Source: Pararhizobium sp. (GTDB lineage Bacteria > Pseudomonadota > Alphaproteobacteria > Rhizobiales > Rhizobiaceae). From it: a DNA stretch of 64,000 nt. The stretch's first letter is position 1. Each line of letters starts with the position of its first letter. Below are positions 1 through 8,343 of the stretch, piece after piece. The stretch is taken from assembly GCA_017794825.1 (NCBI GenBank), contig CP051237.1:3430501-3494500 (forward strand), given 5' to 3'. The notes under the pieces were generated by a model. The model was not told the origin of the DNA and searched no databases. It saw only the letters and a program-made list of their open reading frames with translations. The position numbers and the translations under genes are program-made.

Positions 1-480
1 GTGGCGCTCGACTGCGTTTCAACCGACACTGCGAGTTGGAGCGCCTACTCGCTCATGGCCAGCGCCTATGTGGATTTCGACTTCTGGAGTGAAGGGTCAG
101 CGGCCATCATACCGTTCATTGGCGGTGGCGTTGGCGGAAGCTACGTGTCTTACGGAAACCTCAACAACCAGAGCTGCGAGACAGGAAATCCGTGGAACTG
201 CGATCCGTCCTTTTCGCATGAAGGACAGAAAAACTGGAGATTCACCTATCAGTTGTCGGCGGGTCTTTCCTACCGCTTCCGCTGCGATCTCGTGGGCGAC
301 GTCTCCTACCGCTACCAGCATATCAATGGCGGCGAGATGTTCGGATACGCGGCTGGCGGCGGTCCAGGCTACGACCGCGGCATCGACATCCACTCGGCTG
401 TCGCCGGATTGAGGTTCTATCCGGGTCGCGACTGTTCTCCGGAACCCTATGTTCCCTACGAGCCTATCGTCTACAAGTAA
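1..480 (+). CDS. Outer-membrane beta-barrel protein, C-terminal part (5' end outside window)
   Basis: The reading frame is open from the first base, so the gene almost certainly begins upstream and only the last ~159 residues are seen. Alternating aromatic and polar strands rich in Gly, Tyr and Ser, and the segment PFIGGGVGGSYVSYG followed by WRFTYQLSAGLSYRF, are typical of Omp25/Omp31-like porin-family barrels of Rhizobiales. The next gene repeats the same order of strands (PYIGAGAGMTYVNYS, then WRFTYALMAGLAYD), so the two are tandem paralogues. Its role is probably structural or permeability-related in the outer membrane; no substrate can be inferred. The protein ends in a soluble-looking tail with Cys and Pro instead of the usual terminal aromatic residue. 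A strong terminator follows the stop. Confidence 0.75.
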   Translation: MALDCVSTDTASWSAYSLMASAYVDFDFWSEGSAAIIPFIGGGVGGSYVSYGNLNNQSCETGNPWNCDPSFSHEGQKNWRFTYQLSAGLSYRFRCDLVGDVSYRYQHINGGEMFGYAAGGGPGYDRGIDIHSAVAGLRFYPGRDCSPEPYVPYEPIVYK

Positions 481-511
481 TTCTGCAGCAACGATCCAGC
501 GATTTATCAAG

Positions 512-539
512 CGCCGCCTGCCATGCAGGCGGCGTTTTT
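512..539 (+). terminator. Rho-independent terminator after the first barrel gene
   Basis: A perfect 10-bp stem (CGCCGCCTGC at 512-521, GCAGGCGGCG at 525-534) with a 3-base loop is followed directly by five T residues. It lies 32 bases after the stop at 480 and separates the two barrel paralogues into independent transcripts. Confidence 0.9.
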
Positions 540-675
540 CACGCCTGGCTGTCTATGGATAATAACCGGTAAAGAAACGTCCTTAACAAACATGCTTAAC
601 CGCAACTTAACCAGTGCGCGGATAGGATGTCGGCAAAGCAGTTAATCATTCCGCCGATACAAGGGGGTATCGTTC

Positions 676-1530
676 ATGATGTTTCAAAGAGCAAAACCGG
701 CGCTTGTCCTGACGCTCATACTTTGCGCCTCCACATCCGCCGGCGCAGCAGATCTCGACAACATACTCTATGCTCCGGAACTCCCGAACACGGTTCCGGT
801 CGAGATTGGCAGCGGATGGTATCTGCGCGGCGATGTCGGCTACAACGTCTCATTCAACGGATCGGCCTCGTCCTATCGGGTGTTCGATCCCTGGAGCTGG
901 GACTACTATGACCAGCCCTACAGTTCGGCAAGCTTCGATTCCGATTTTACCTGGGGTATCGGCGCCGGCTACCAGTTTACCGACTGGTTCCGGGCGGAGG
1001 CCATGTTCAACGCGTTCGGCGGTGGTTTTTCTGGCTCCGGCAGTTCCGGGTCTCCGTGCATCACGCCACCTGGCGGCCCGTTGGGAACAGGATGCTACAC
1101 CTCGGGTGAAGCGGATTTCACCACCCGCGGCGGCATGATCAACGGCTATATTGATCTTGGAACCTATGCTGGCTTCACGCCCTATATCGGCGCCGGGGCC
1201 GGCATGACCTACGTAAACTACAGCAACTACATATCCAGAGACGCATGTGTCGACGGCATCGCTGATTGCGCGGGCGCGACGTTCGGCTCCCAGTACCACA
1301 AGGGGCTGGGATCCTGGCGCTTTACCTACGCCCTCATGGCGGGTCTCGCCTATGACATCACCAAAAACCTGAAGGCGGATGTCGGTTACCGCTTCACCGA
1401 TATCGCTTCCGGCGACATGTACAGCTACGACACGAACTCGATCGGATGGGGCGCCAGCGGGACGCAAAGCTCCGACGACGGCTTCACCAGCCACGAGATC
1501 CGGTTTTCCCTGCGCTATTCGCTCTGGTAG
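676..1530 (+). CDS. Omp25/31-like outer-membrane beta-barrel protein
   Basis: This 284-residue protein has a cleavable signal peptide (hydrophobic residues ~9-24, cleavage near AGAAD), then repeated amphipathic strands ending in RFSLRYSLW, a terminal aromatic pattern suited to barrel insertion. A purine-rich ribosome site (AAGGGGG, 660-666) precedes the start; ATG codons at 676 and 679 are both usable. It is a paralogue of the upstream truncated gene and belongs to the heat-stable 25/31-kDa porin-like family common in Rhizobiales. No pore-substrate evidence is visible. Two short Cys-containing inserts (Cys-Ile-Thr-Pro-Pro and a Cys pair near residues 195-205) could form extracellular disulfide-bonded loops. 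It stands alone between two terminators. Confidence 0.85.
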   Translation: MMFQRAKPALVLTLILCASTSAGAADLDNILYAPELPNTVPVEIGSGWYLRGDVGYNVSFNGSASSYRVFDPWSWDYYDQPYSSASFDSDFTWGIGAGYQFTDWFRAEAMFNAFGGGFSGSGSSGSPCITPPGGPLGTGCYTSGEADFTTRGGMINGYIDLGTYAGFTPYIGAGAGMTYVNYSNYISRDACVDGIADCAGATFGSQYHKGLGSWRFTYALMAGLAYDITKNLKADVGYRFTDIASGDMYSYDTNSIGWGASGTQSSDDGFTSHEIRFSLRYSLW

Positions 1531-1554
1531 GAAAGAACAGGATTTCTATTGCGG

Positions 1555-1586
1555 GACGCCGTTGCAGGGATGCAGCGGCGTCTTTT
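1555..1586 (+). terminator. Rho-independent terminator after the second barrel gene
   Basis: A perfect 12-bp stem (GACGCCGTTGCA at 1555-1566, TGCAGCGGCGTC at 1571-1582) with loop GGGA is followed by TTTT. It is 25 bases downstream of the stop at 1530. Confidence 0.9.
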
Positions 1587-1688
1587 GCATTGTTCGCTAC
1601 TTCCCGGATTGACAAGAATTGACGCCCAACCGGCCAAACGGCTTTCGGTTGATCGACCCATACTCCGCGCAGCAACGTGGAGAAAGTC

Positions 1689-2720
1689 ATGGTCAATACA
1701 GCCTACAAGGTCGGCGCGGTGCAGGCCGCGCCCGAGTTTCTCAATCTCGAAAAAGGCGTCGAAAAGGCGATCAGCCTGATCGACGAAGCCGGCCGCAACG
1801 GCGTAAAGCTTCTCGCCTTTCCGGAAGCCTGGTTGCCCGGATATCCGTGGTGGATCTGGCTGGGCTCACCTGCATGGGGCATGCAGTTCGTTGGCCGGTA
1901 TCACGAAAATTCTATCGAGGCGGACAGTCCCGAGGACCGCGCCATCAGCGAGGCGGTCAAACGCAACGGGCTGCACCTGGTTCTCGGCGTGTCCGAAAGG
2001 GCAGGCGGCAGCCTTTATCTGGCCCAATGGATCTATGCGCCGGACGGATCAGTGATCGCGAGAAGGCGCAAGCTGAAGCCGACCCATGTGGAACGCACGG
2101 TCTATGGCGAGGGGGACGGAAGCCATATCAGGGTCTTCGAAACGGATATCGGCAAGCTTGGCGCCCTGTGCTGCTGGGAGCACCTGCAGCCGCTCGTCAA
2201 ATACGCGATGTTCTCGCAGCACGAACAGGTGCATGTGGCCTCCTGGCCGAGCTTCAGCCTGTATAGGGGCGCAGCCTATGCGCTTGGTCCGGAACTCAAC
2301 ACGGCGGCCAGCCAGATGTATGCTGCTGAAGGCCAGTGTTTTGTGGTTGCATCCTGCGCGACGGTCTCCGACGAAATGATCGAAATGCTGTGCGACAGCG
2401 AGGACAAGCGCCAGTTGCTTCTCTCTGGCGGAGGATTTGCGGGCATCTTCGGTCCCGACGGCGCGCCGGTGGCCGAACCCATGAAGGAGAACGAGGAAGG
2501 CATCCTCATGGCCGACATCGATCTCAGCATGATCGCCTATGCAAAGTCGGCGGCCGATCCGGTGGGGCACTATTCGCGTCCCGATGTGTTCCGGTTGATG
2601 TTCAACGATCGACCGAACGCGGTGGTCGCAACTCCTGCTGCTGGCCAGGACCAGTCCGATTTCGAAGATGAAGAAGAGTCCGGCGCCGGAGGAAAACCGG
2701 CTCTGAAAGTGCTGAGCTGA
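1689..2720 (+). CDS. Nitrilase (aliphatic/arylacetonitrilase type)
   Basis: The 343-residue product belongs to the nitrilase branch of the carbon-nitrogen hydrolase superfamily, which hydrolyses nitriles to carboxylic acids and ammonia in the cytoplasm. The catalytic triad can be read directly: Glu46 in FPEAWLPGYP, Lys128 in RRKLKPTHVER and nucleophile Cys162 in GALCCWEHLQPL. The WEHLQPL context is characteristic of true nitrilases rather than amidases. I chose ATG 1689 because GGAGAAAG lies just upstream; an in-frame GTG at 1677 lies at the edge of that site. It sits 36 bp before an aldoxime dehydratase gene, which supports an aldoxime-to-nitrile-to-acid pathway. The C-terminal ~25 residues are acidic and probably disordered. 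Substrate (aliphatic versus arylaliphatic nitrile) cannot be told from sequence. Confidence 0.92.
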   Translation: MVNTAYKVGAVQAAPEFLNLEKGVEKAISLIDEAGRNGVKLLAFPEAWLPGYPWWIWLGSPAWGMQFVGRYHENSIEADSPEDRAISEAVKRNGLHLVLGVSERAGGSLYLAQWIYAPDGSVIARRRKLKPTHVERTVYGEGDGSHIRVFETDIGKLGALCCWEHLQPLVKYAMFSQHEQVHVASWPSFSLYRGAAYALGPELNTAASQMYAAEGQCFVVASCATVSDEMIEMLCDSEDKRQLLLSGGGFAGIFGPDGAPVAEPMKENEEGILMADIDLSMIAYAKSAADPVGHYSRPDVFRLMFNDRPNAVVATPAAGQDQSDFEDEEESGAGGKPALKVLS

Positions 2721-2756
2721 GGGAAATCAAAGTCAACATCGACGAGGAATACAGCC

Positions 2757-3797
2757 ATGTCCGGACAGGATACGATCGACCGCCGGAGCGAAAGCCGGAC
2801 CTACCCGCTGCGCATGCCGCCAAACTGGCAGCCGCCCTATCCCTCGTTCATGTCGGAATTCGATGCTGACGCGAACAGCGCAGCATTCGCCGTCATGGGC
2901 GCGCAGTTTTCCGGGGAGGGAGCTTCGGAAGCAAGGAACTTCATCGACGGGCTTGCCGCTTTGATGCGGCGTTCCGCCAACCACGTTGACCTGTCTTTCT
3001 GCGAACGGGACAGCACCGGATACAGGCAGATGGTCGCCACCGGGTACTGGCTGGAACCGTCCGCCCTGGCGGACTTCACGGAATCCGCCGCATTCCGCGC
3101 TTACTGGTCGAAAAACAGCGGAGACCAGGCTTTCGGAATTTTCCGCGAAGTGTTCAACGTTCCGCTTGAGCGTTTCGAGACATTGCATTCCAGACCTGAC
3201 CATCTCGTTGGCGTCGCCCATGCGCGAAGCGGGCTATCTGATCCGATTGATACCCATGCATACTGGGGCAGTATGCGCGACCGGATTCCGGCTGCCGCTC
3301 ACGACCGGTTCGACCCGCTCGGCGACATCGAGGTCATCGACCGGTCACCCGGCCGGATCGTGGTGCGGCCCGGAAGCAATATGGCGATCATCCGTTCGGG
3401 CCAGGATATCGGCCCGGCGGAAGGTGTAGAGCGCAGGGAATATTACGCCGATGTCGAACCTGTTCTGAAAGCCGGCTTGGATTTCCTCCGGGACAAGGGG
3501 CGGTCGGAGGTCAATTGTCACGATTGTCGTTTCATGGCTCTGATCGACGATGACGGCCGGCCCGGCGACCACACCTATGGACTTGCCTATTTCCGCTCGC
3601 TCGCCGATCTTGAACAATGGTCCGAGCATCACCCGACCCACCTCGCCATCTTCAACGCATTTCTGCAGTTTGCGCCGCGCTACGGCCCGGCCATGCAATC
3701 ACGATACTGGCACGAAGTGTCCGTTGTCGAAGCTGCCGGACAGTATGCGGAATATATCAACTGTGCGGCGGGGACAGGGCTCGCTCCGCTGGATTGA
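2757..3797 (+). CDS. oxd: Aldoxime dehydratase (heme enzyme)
   Basis: This 346-residue protein matches the phenylacetaldoxime/aliphatic aldoxime dehydratase family, b-type heme lyases that dehydrate aldoximes to nitriles. Characteristic segments are the N-terminal RTYPLRMPPNWQPPYPS, the HHPTHLAIF motif holding the expected proximal heme histidine (His295) and RYWHEVSV with the expected distal catalytic histidine (His319). The length is usual for the family (about 350). GAGGA at 2744-2748 is a good ribosome site. It is co-oriented with the upstream nitrilase, so the nitrile made here would be hydrolysed by its neighbour. An AraC-type regulator follows 110 bp downstream, as in known aldoxime-nitrile clusters. 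The natural aldoxime is not predictable; plant-derived indole or phenyl aldoximes are an inference only. Confidence 0.92.
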   Translation: MSGQDTIDRRSESRTYPLRMPPNWQPPYPSFMSEFDADANSAAFAVMGAQFSGEGASEARNFIDGLAALMRRSANHVDLSFCERDSTGYRQMVATGYWLEPSALADFTESAAFRAYWSKNSGDQAFGIFREVFNVPLERFETLHSRPDHLVGVAHARSGLSDPIDTHAYWGSMRDRIPAAAHDRFDPLGDIEVIDRSPGRIVVRPGSNMAIIRSGQDIGPAEGVERREYYADVEPVLKAGLDFLRDKGRSEVNCHDCRFMALIDDDGRPGDHTYGLAYFRSLADLEQWSEHHPTHLAIFNAFLQFAPRYGPAMQSRYWHEVSVVEAAGQYAEYINCAAGTGLAPLD

Positions 3798-3907
3798 CGG
3801 CCGGGATGTCGGCGGACATGTGTCAAATTGGGCGGAATCGTCCGCACCTTGCACAAATCTCTTTTCCCGGTCTCCGCGCATGCTAGTCTTTCCTGCCAGA
3901 AAGGCGC

Positions 3908-4915
3908 ATGCACGTGAAATACTCGACGGTCGACATAGCGCAGAAGGAACGCTTCGAATTCTGGATCGACGCCATTTGCGACGCCTATGTGCATCTGGGA
4001 TGCACGACGGACGAGCGTGCGCGGTTCTGGGGTGAAATAACCCACAGTTCCGTCCGTTCCGCGCAGTTGTCCTATGTCACCTCGTCAATGCAGCACGTCG
4101 TTCGGCGCAAGCGCGATATCTCCCGCAGCACGGAAGACTACGTGCTGATGAGCATACAGATCGCCGGTTCCGGTTATGTGCGGCAGGCGGGCCGGGAAGC
4201 AGCCCTGCTGCCCGGAGACTTCGCCATTTACTCCAGTACGACGCCATACGAACTGTATTTTCCGGCTGAATTCAGACAACTGGTGGTTCAGGTGCCAAGG
4301 CAGGCGGTTCTCGCCTCGTTTCCGATTGCCGACTTGCTGACCGCGGTTCCGGTTTGTCGCTCCAACGAGGCCGCGCGGTTGACGGTGCGCACCCTCACGG
4401 ACATCGCCAGCGCCCTTCAGGAGAGGCCGGAAGCCGGCGCCGGCCATCTCGAAGCAGCCGTGAGCGAATTGATGTGCTACGGAATTGCCCAGATCACGGA
4501 TGGCGGGCTTGAAGCCGGCGATCGATATCAACACCTGACCCTTCTCCGCATGGAATCGTTCGTCGCTTCCCGCCTTTCCGATCCGGCGCTATCTCGCGAG
4601 GACGTGGCAAGGCATCTCGGCATGTCCGTGCGCCGGCTGAACGAACTGCTGGCCCGACGCGGCACGTCCATTGCGCAATGCATCCGCAGGCGCAGGCTAA
4701 ACAGGGTGATGCAGGACCTCTCCACTCCGGCCATGCGCCACCAGCCGATCGGAGACCTTGCCGCGAAATGGGGATTTGCCGACGCGCAGCACTTTTCGAA
4801 ACTCTTTCGGAAGTCGGTTGGATGTTCGCCGAGCGAATACCGCTCTGAACGCATCCCCGAAATCGCCATGACAATGCCGATGCCACCTTGCCTCGAGCCG
4901 GAAATGAAACAGTAG
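3908..4915 (+). CDS. AraC-family transcriptional regulator, probable activator of the aldoxime-nitrile genes
   Basis: The 335-residue protein has an N-terminal AraC-binding-like sensory half (residues ~1-190) and a C-terminal double helix-turn-helix (residues ~220-315), the second helix-turn-helix reading IGDLAAKWGFADAQHFSKLFRKSVGCSPSEYRS. Regulators of this architecture (for example OxdR and NhpR of pseudomonads) activate aldoxime and nitrile genes, and its position immediately after the dehydratase makes that the best guess. AGAAAGG precedes ATG 3908. A perfect 8-bp inverted repeat lies just after its stop, in front of the M24 gene, and could be an operator. The effector is not identifiable. 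Confidence 0.88.
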   Translation: MHVKYSTVDIAQKERFEFWIDAICDAYVHLGCTTDERARFWGEITHSSVRSAQLSYVTSSMQHVVRRKRDISRSTEDYVLMSIQIAGSGYVRQAGREAALLPGDFAIYSSTTPYELYFPAEFRQLVVQVPRQAVLASFPIADLLTAVPVCRSNEAARLTVRTLTDIASALQERPEAGAGHLEAAVSELMCYGIAQITDGGLEAGDRYQHLTLLRMESFVASRLSDPALSREDVARHLGMSVRRLNELLARRGTSIAQCIRRRRLNRVMQDLSTPAMRHQPIGDLAAKWGFADAQHFSKLFRKSVGCSPSEYRSERIPEIAMTMPMPPCLEPEMKQ

Positions 4916-4917
4916 TG

Positions 4918-4936
4918 GTCGTTTCGATGAAACGAC
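4918..4936. promoter_or_regulatory. Perfect inverted repeat, candidate operator
   Basis: GTCGTTTC and GAAACGAC form an 8-bp perfect dyad around GAT, two bases after the AraC gene stop and about 80 bp before the M24 gene start. No T-run follows, so it is not a terminator. It may be an operator for the downstream gene; the binding protein is unknown. Confidence 0.45.
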
Positions 4937-5013
4937 ACGGCCTGCGCCCTCTGATAGTCTGATCCTTTTTCATGTTGCCGGTTTCCGGGCAGCACTGTTG
5001 TATGGGAAAACAG

Positions 5014-6270
5014 ATGGCGAATTTCGACTGGCACGCTGAACGCAGCGATCTATCAGGCATCGCGTTGCTGGATCGGGCGCCGGAAAGCGAAGGCATAGAT
5101 CTGAAGGCGGTCCGCGCCTATCGCCAGCGCCGCGTTCGCGAACAGATGGCCATATATGGCGTCGACGCCGTCATTCTTTCCGATCCCATTAACATCCGCT
5201 ATGCGACCGGCGCCCGCAACATGCAGGTCTTTTCGATGCGCAATGCACCGTCCCGCTATCTGCTTCTGACGGCGGACCGGTCGATATTGTTCGAATTCAC
5301 GGGTTGCCTGCATCTGGCTGACGGGTTCGAGACAATCGATGAGGTGCGGCCGGCGATTACGGCCAGTTTCGTGGCCGCCGGTCCGGCAATCGCCGAACGC
5401 CAGCGCCGCTGGGCCGCTGAAATGGCGAGCCTGATAACGGAACTTGCAGGGCCTGGCGCAACAGTCGGACTCGAGCGGCTCAATGCCGGATCGGCCATTG
5501 CCCTTGAGAGCCATGGCCTGGTTATCGTGGACGCGCAGCAGTCCGTGGAAATGGCTCGCGCGATCAAATCGCCCGAGGAAATGAAATGCGTCAACGCATC
5601 GCTTCGCGCGACCGAGGTCGCAGTCGAAAAGATGCGCGACGCCATACGTCCCGGCCTGACCGAAAATGAGCTCTGGTCAGTCCTGCACAAGTCGGCCATC
5701 GAACAGAACGGAGACTATTGCGAAACGCGTCTCCTGAACTCCGGTCAACGAACGAACCCGTGGTTTCAGGAAGCCGCTCACCGCGTTATTGGCGACAACG
5801 AACTGATCGCGCTCGATACGGACGTTGTGGGGTGCCATGGCTACTATTCCGATTTTTCTCGCACATTTCACTCCGGCCCGTGCGACCCCTCGCAAATGCA
5901 AAAGACTCTCTACCAGGTCGCCTTTGAACAGCTGAATTACAACATGGGCGTCCTGAAGCCCGGACTGTCGTTTCGCGAGTATGCGGATCAGGCGTGGGAT
6001 ATCCCCGAGCGCTATCACGCCAACCGGTACTACCTCTCCGCTCATGGCTGCGGGATGACGGGCGAGTATCCCTATCTCTACCACAGCGGCGATTTTCCCG
6101 ACGCCGGCTACGACGGGGTGATCGAGCCGGGCATGACGCTTTGCGTGGAAAGTTATATCGGCGAGGAAGGCGGCGGCGAAGGCGTCAAGCTCGAACAGCA
6201 AGTCCTGATCACGGATACCGGCGTCGAGTTGCTGTCGCGCTTTCCCTTCGAGGACAAACTGCTCAGTTGA
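5014..6270 (+). CDS. M24-family metallohydrolase, DddP-like
   Basis: This ~418-residue protein has the pita-bread fold of M24 peptidases (Xaa-Pro aminopeptidase, creatinase) and is closest in my memory to DddP, an iron-dependent DMSP lyase: LSDPINIRYATGARNMQ, CETRLLNSGQRTNPWFQE and EPGMTLCVESYIG all have DddP counterparts. The metal ligands are present (Asp268, Asp270, Asp280, His344, Glu379, Glu394). However, the Asp six residues after the histidine, which is Asp377 in DddP and is proposed as the catalytic base, is Gly350 here, so DMSP lyase activity is doubtful. ATG 5014 has a weak GGGA site; ATG 5002 and 4972 are alternatives. It follows the nitrilase, oxime dehydratase and regulator in the same direction, so it may process a conjugated substrate or product. 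Its 3' end overlaps the convergent gene by 8 bp. Confidence 0.75.
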   Translation: MANFDWHAERSDLSGIALLDRAPESEGIDLKAVRAYRQRRVREQMAIYGVDAVILSDPINIRYATGARNMQVFSMRNAPSRYLLLTADRSILFEFTGCLHLADGFETIDEVRPAITASFVAAGPAIAERQRRWAAEMASLITELAGPGATVGLERLNAGSAIALESHGLVIVDAQQSVEMARAIKSPEEMKCVNASLRATEVAVEKMRDAIRPGLTENELWSVLHKSAIEQNGDYCETRLLNSGQRTNPWFQEAAHRVIGDNELIALDTDVVGCHGYYSDFSRTFHSGPCDPSQMQKTLYQVAFEQLNYNMGVLKPGLSFREYADQAWDIPERYHANRYYLSAHGCGMTGEYPYLYHSGDFPDAGYDGVIEPGMTLCVESYIGEEGGGEGVKLEQQVLITDTGVELLSRFPFEDKLLS

Positions 6271-8335
6271 CTTCCAGCTGCGACTTTTTCGGAGGCAGCT
6301 TTTTCAGAAACGGTCTGCGGATAAACTCGAAAACGGCGTTCCTCATCAGCCGCCGGGTCGAAACGATTTCGAATCCGTCCGGCTTGATAAGAATGCCGTA
6401 TTTCCTCCGCACATCATCAATCGTTTGTCGAAGCATCTCCGCTTGCCTGCGAAAGACCTCCGCATTCCATGGCGCACTGCTATTGAGAAAAGAGCTGTTT
6501 GCAGACCGGGCGGCCGACGCCACGGACTTCGATTGCAATTCGTTCCAGTGCGGCGTCCTCGAGCCGAACTCTGCGTCAAAGGCGTGCGCAAGCGTTTGTT
6601 CACGCGACTTTTCAGGCAGGACCTGGTTGTCGACGTCCATGAACTGAAACTGACGGGTCGAAAGCTCACCGGAAGTGTCCTCCATCCAGCTTTCAAGTCC
6701 CAAAATGTCGAGTGCGCATTTGCCGTTGTCGGTGAAATACCGCCTGATATCCTGCGCCGGAAAACCCCGGTCAATCGCTTTGCGTGCGCCGTGTACTTTC
6801 TCGATTGAAATGAATTTCGGATAGAACGCCACAGCGCCGTTAGCGCCAATGCTCCATTTGCGCGCCATGGAGAAACTCAGACCCGCAATGGAACAATAGT
6901 TTCCGCCTGCTTCAGACATCTGGCGAAAAGTCGGTACGGAACAGACAAACGGCCCCCAGAACGCCTCGCAGATCTGATGCCAGTTCTCGGCCCCATATTT
7001 CGGCGGGTCCAGGAAATCGGTTGGTATCAGGATCTCGCCGGGCTCATCCTGCCTCGAAACAAAATAGCTTGCGGTGTTGTTCCATTCCCGGCTCAGCGGT
7101 TTGCCCCACTCATCGTAGCGGACGATGGCGCTCAGCCCGGCGACAACCTTCGTTTCGGGGCGTTGTCCGAGCAGATCGCAGGCCTCCTGAAAGGCAAAGC
7201 GGTCCGGAATTTCTTCGCCCGCTCTGAGAACCGCAACAATGTCGTGATCTGCGTTCGCTTCTGCAAAGAGGGCTTCGAGGCAGTGCAGCGGCTCAAGGCT
7301 ATCAGCCTCGACGACGTCATCAACCAGTTCCGTCAGATACTGCGCAAAGCGGGATATCTCTCTGGAGACAATCACGGTAACCGAACGAGGCGCCTGAGAC
7401 AGTCTTTGAATGCTGGCGAGGGTGGGCCTCAGACGAAACGCATCGTCTCTCGCATCTATGACAAACCGGGTTTTCGGTAGTTCGGCGATCCTGTTCGATG
7501 GTTTCCCGGTCGCCGGCCTATCGATGTTGTTTTTCGGAATCATCACTGTGGCGCGCAATCGCGTCGGATATCGGAATGCGTCGAAATCCTCTTCATACTT
7601 TCCGGCGATGAGGCGTCGCAGGTCCTGCGGGATTTGGTCGTGCTCCTGAGCCCTGTCGCGAGTGGAGTTCAGTCGCGTCGCCGGCCAGGCGCCCGTTCCA
7701 TCCGTTATTGTTTCGCTGACGGTTCGCCAGTCCTGTTCGAAGCTCTCGAGCCTGCCTGTGAACTGGTAGTCGATGACGTCGATATGCATGGACCGCGCCT
7801 GCGGATACCAGTGGCGATCCATCTCGAAATAGTCCTGATCGCAAATGAAACGCACGAAATCTCCAAATTCGATTGCTTCATCGGGATCCACCGAGGACGG
7901 ATGCCTGCCTGTCTTGTGCGCCAGAATTGCGGTCCGGTTGCTTCTGAACTCTTTGGTCGCGCTTTCAACCAGATCGTAGTTCTCCAGTCCCAGCGTCAAG
8001 ATCCGGTTTTCATAGGCGGATACAAGACGAGCGTAGGGATCCCGGCAGAAATTGAAACGAAATACGTCCGGCGACTGCAATAACGCGTAAAGCTTCCTTT
8101 CGTCGGCGTCGAAGAGGCCCTTCAGTCCGGTCGCTTTACGGTTGTGAGGGCTTCCGTCGAAACGCTCCAGATCGTTTTCTATCAGCGTCAGATTGTATTT
8201 GATCGATGAACAGGCGTTTTTCGAACATGCCCCGTAGAGGTATGGATATCGTTCGGACCATAAAACATCATTTGTGACCAACCCCTCCCAGACATTCCTG
8301 TTCAGCAAATTTCTCGCAGCTTCCGTATAAATCAT
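6263..8335 (-). CDS. Carbohydrate sulfotransferase fused to a glycosyltransferase-like domain
   Basis: The 690-residue protein starts with a sulfotransferase-2/HNK-1-type domain: KNACSSIKYNL (from residue 39) corresponds to the 5'-phosphosulfate loop and CRDPYARLVSAYENR (Arg98-Asp99-Pro100) to the 3'-phosphate-binding motif of PAPS-dependent carbohydrate sulfotransferases. After residue ~280 a second domain (KTRFVIDARDDAFRLRPTLASI and an acidic region near residue 370) resembles a divergent GT-A-like glycosyltransferase, which I hold only loosely. The final ~120 residues are charged and may be coiled. It begins 8 bp after the stop of the upstream glycosyltransferase gene, so the two form an operon. 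The likely role is synthesis and O-sulfation of a surface polysaccharide. GAGAG precedes ATG 8335. Confidence 0.7.
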   Translation of the reverse strand: MIYTEAARNLLNRNVWEGLVTNDVLWSERYPYLYGACSKNACSSIKYNLTLIENDLERFDGSPHNRKATGLKGLFDADERKLYALLQSPDVFRFNFCRDPYARLVSAYENRILTLGLENYDLVESATKEFRSNRTAILAHKTGRHPSSVDPDEAIEFGDFVRFICDQDYFEMDRHWYPQARSMHIDVIDYQFTGRLESFEQDWRTVSETITDGTGAWPATRLNSTRDRAQEHDQIPQDLRRLIAGKYEEDFDAFRYPTRLRATVMIPKNNIDRPATGKPSNRIAELPKTRFVIDARDDAFRLRPTLASIQRLSQAPRSVTVIVSREISRFAQYLTELVDDVVEADSLEPLHCLEALFAEANADHDIVAVLRAGEEIPDRFAFQEACDLLGQRPETKVVAGLSAIVRYDEWGKPLSREWNNTASYFVSRQDEPGEILIPTDFLDPPKYGAENWHQICEAFWGPFVCSVPTFRQMSEAGGNYCSIAGLSFSMARKWSIGANGAVAFYPKFISIEKVHGARKAIDRGFPAQDIRRYFTDNGKCALDILGLESWMEDTSGELSTRQFQFMDVDNQVLPEKSREQTLAHAFDAEFGSRTPHWNELQSKSVASAARSANSSFLNSSAPWNAEVFRRQAEMLRQTIDDVRRKYGILIKPDGFEIVSTRRLMRNAVFEFIRRPFLKKLPPKKSQLEVN

Positions 8336-8343
8336 CTCTCAAA

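Noticed and set aside
5014..6270. Calling the M24 protein a DMSP lyase (dddP)
   Set aside because: The proposed catalytic Asp is Gly and the neighbourhood concerns aldoximes and nitriles, so only the family is claimed.
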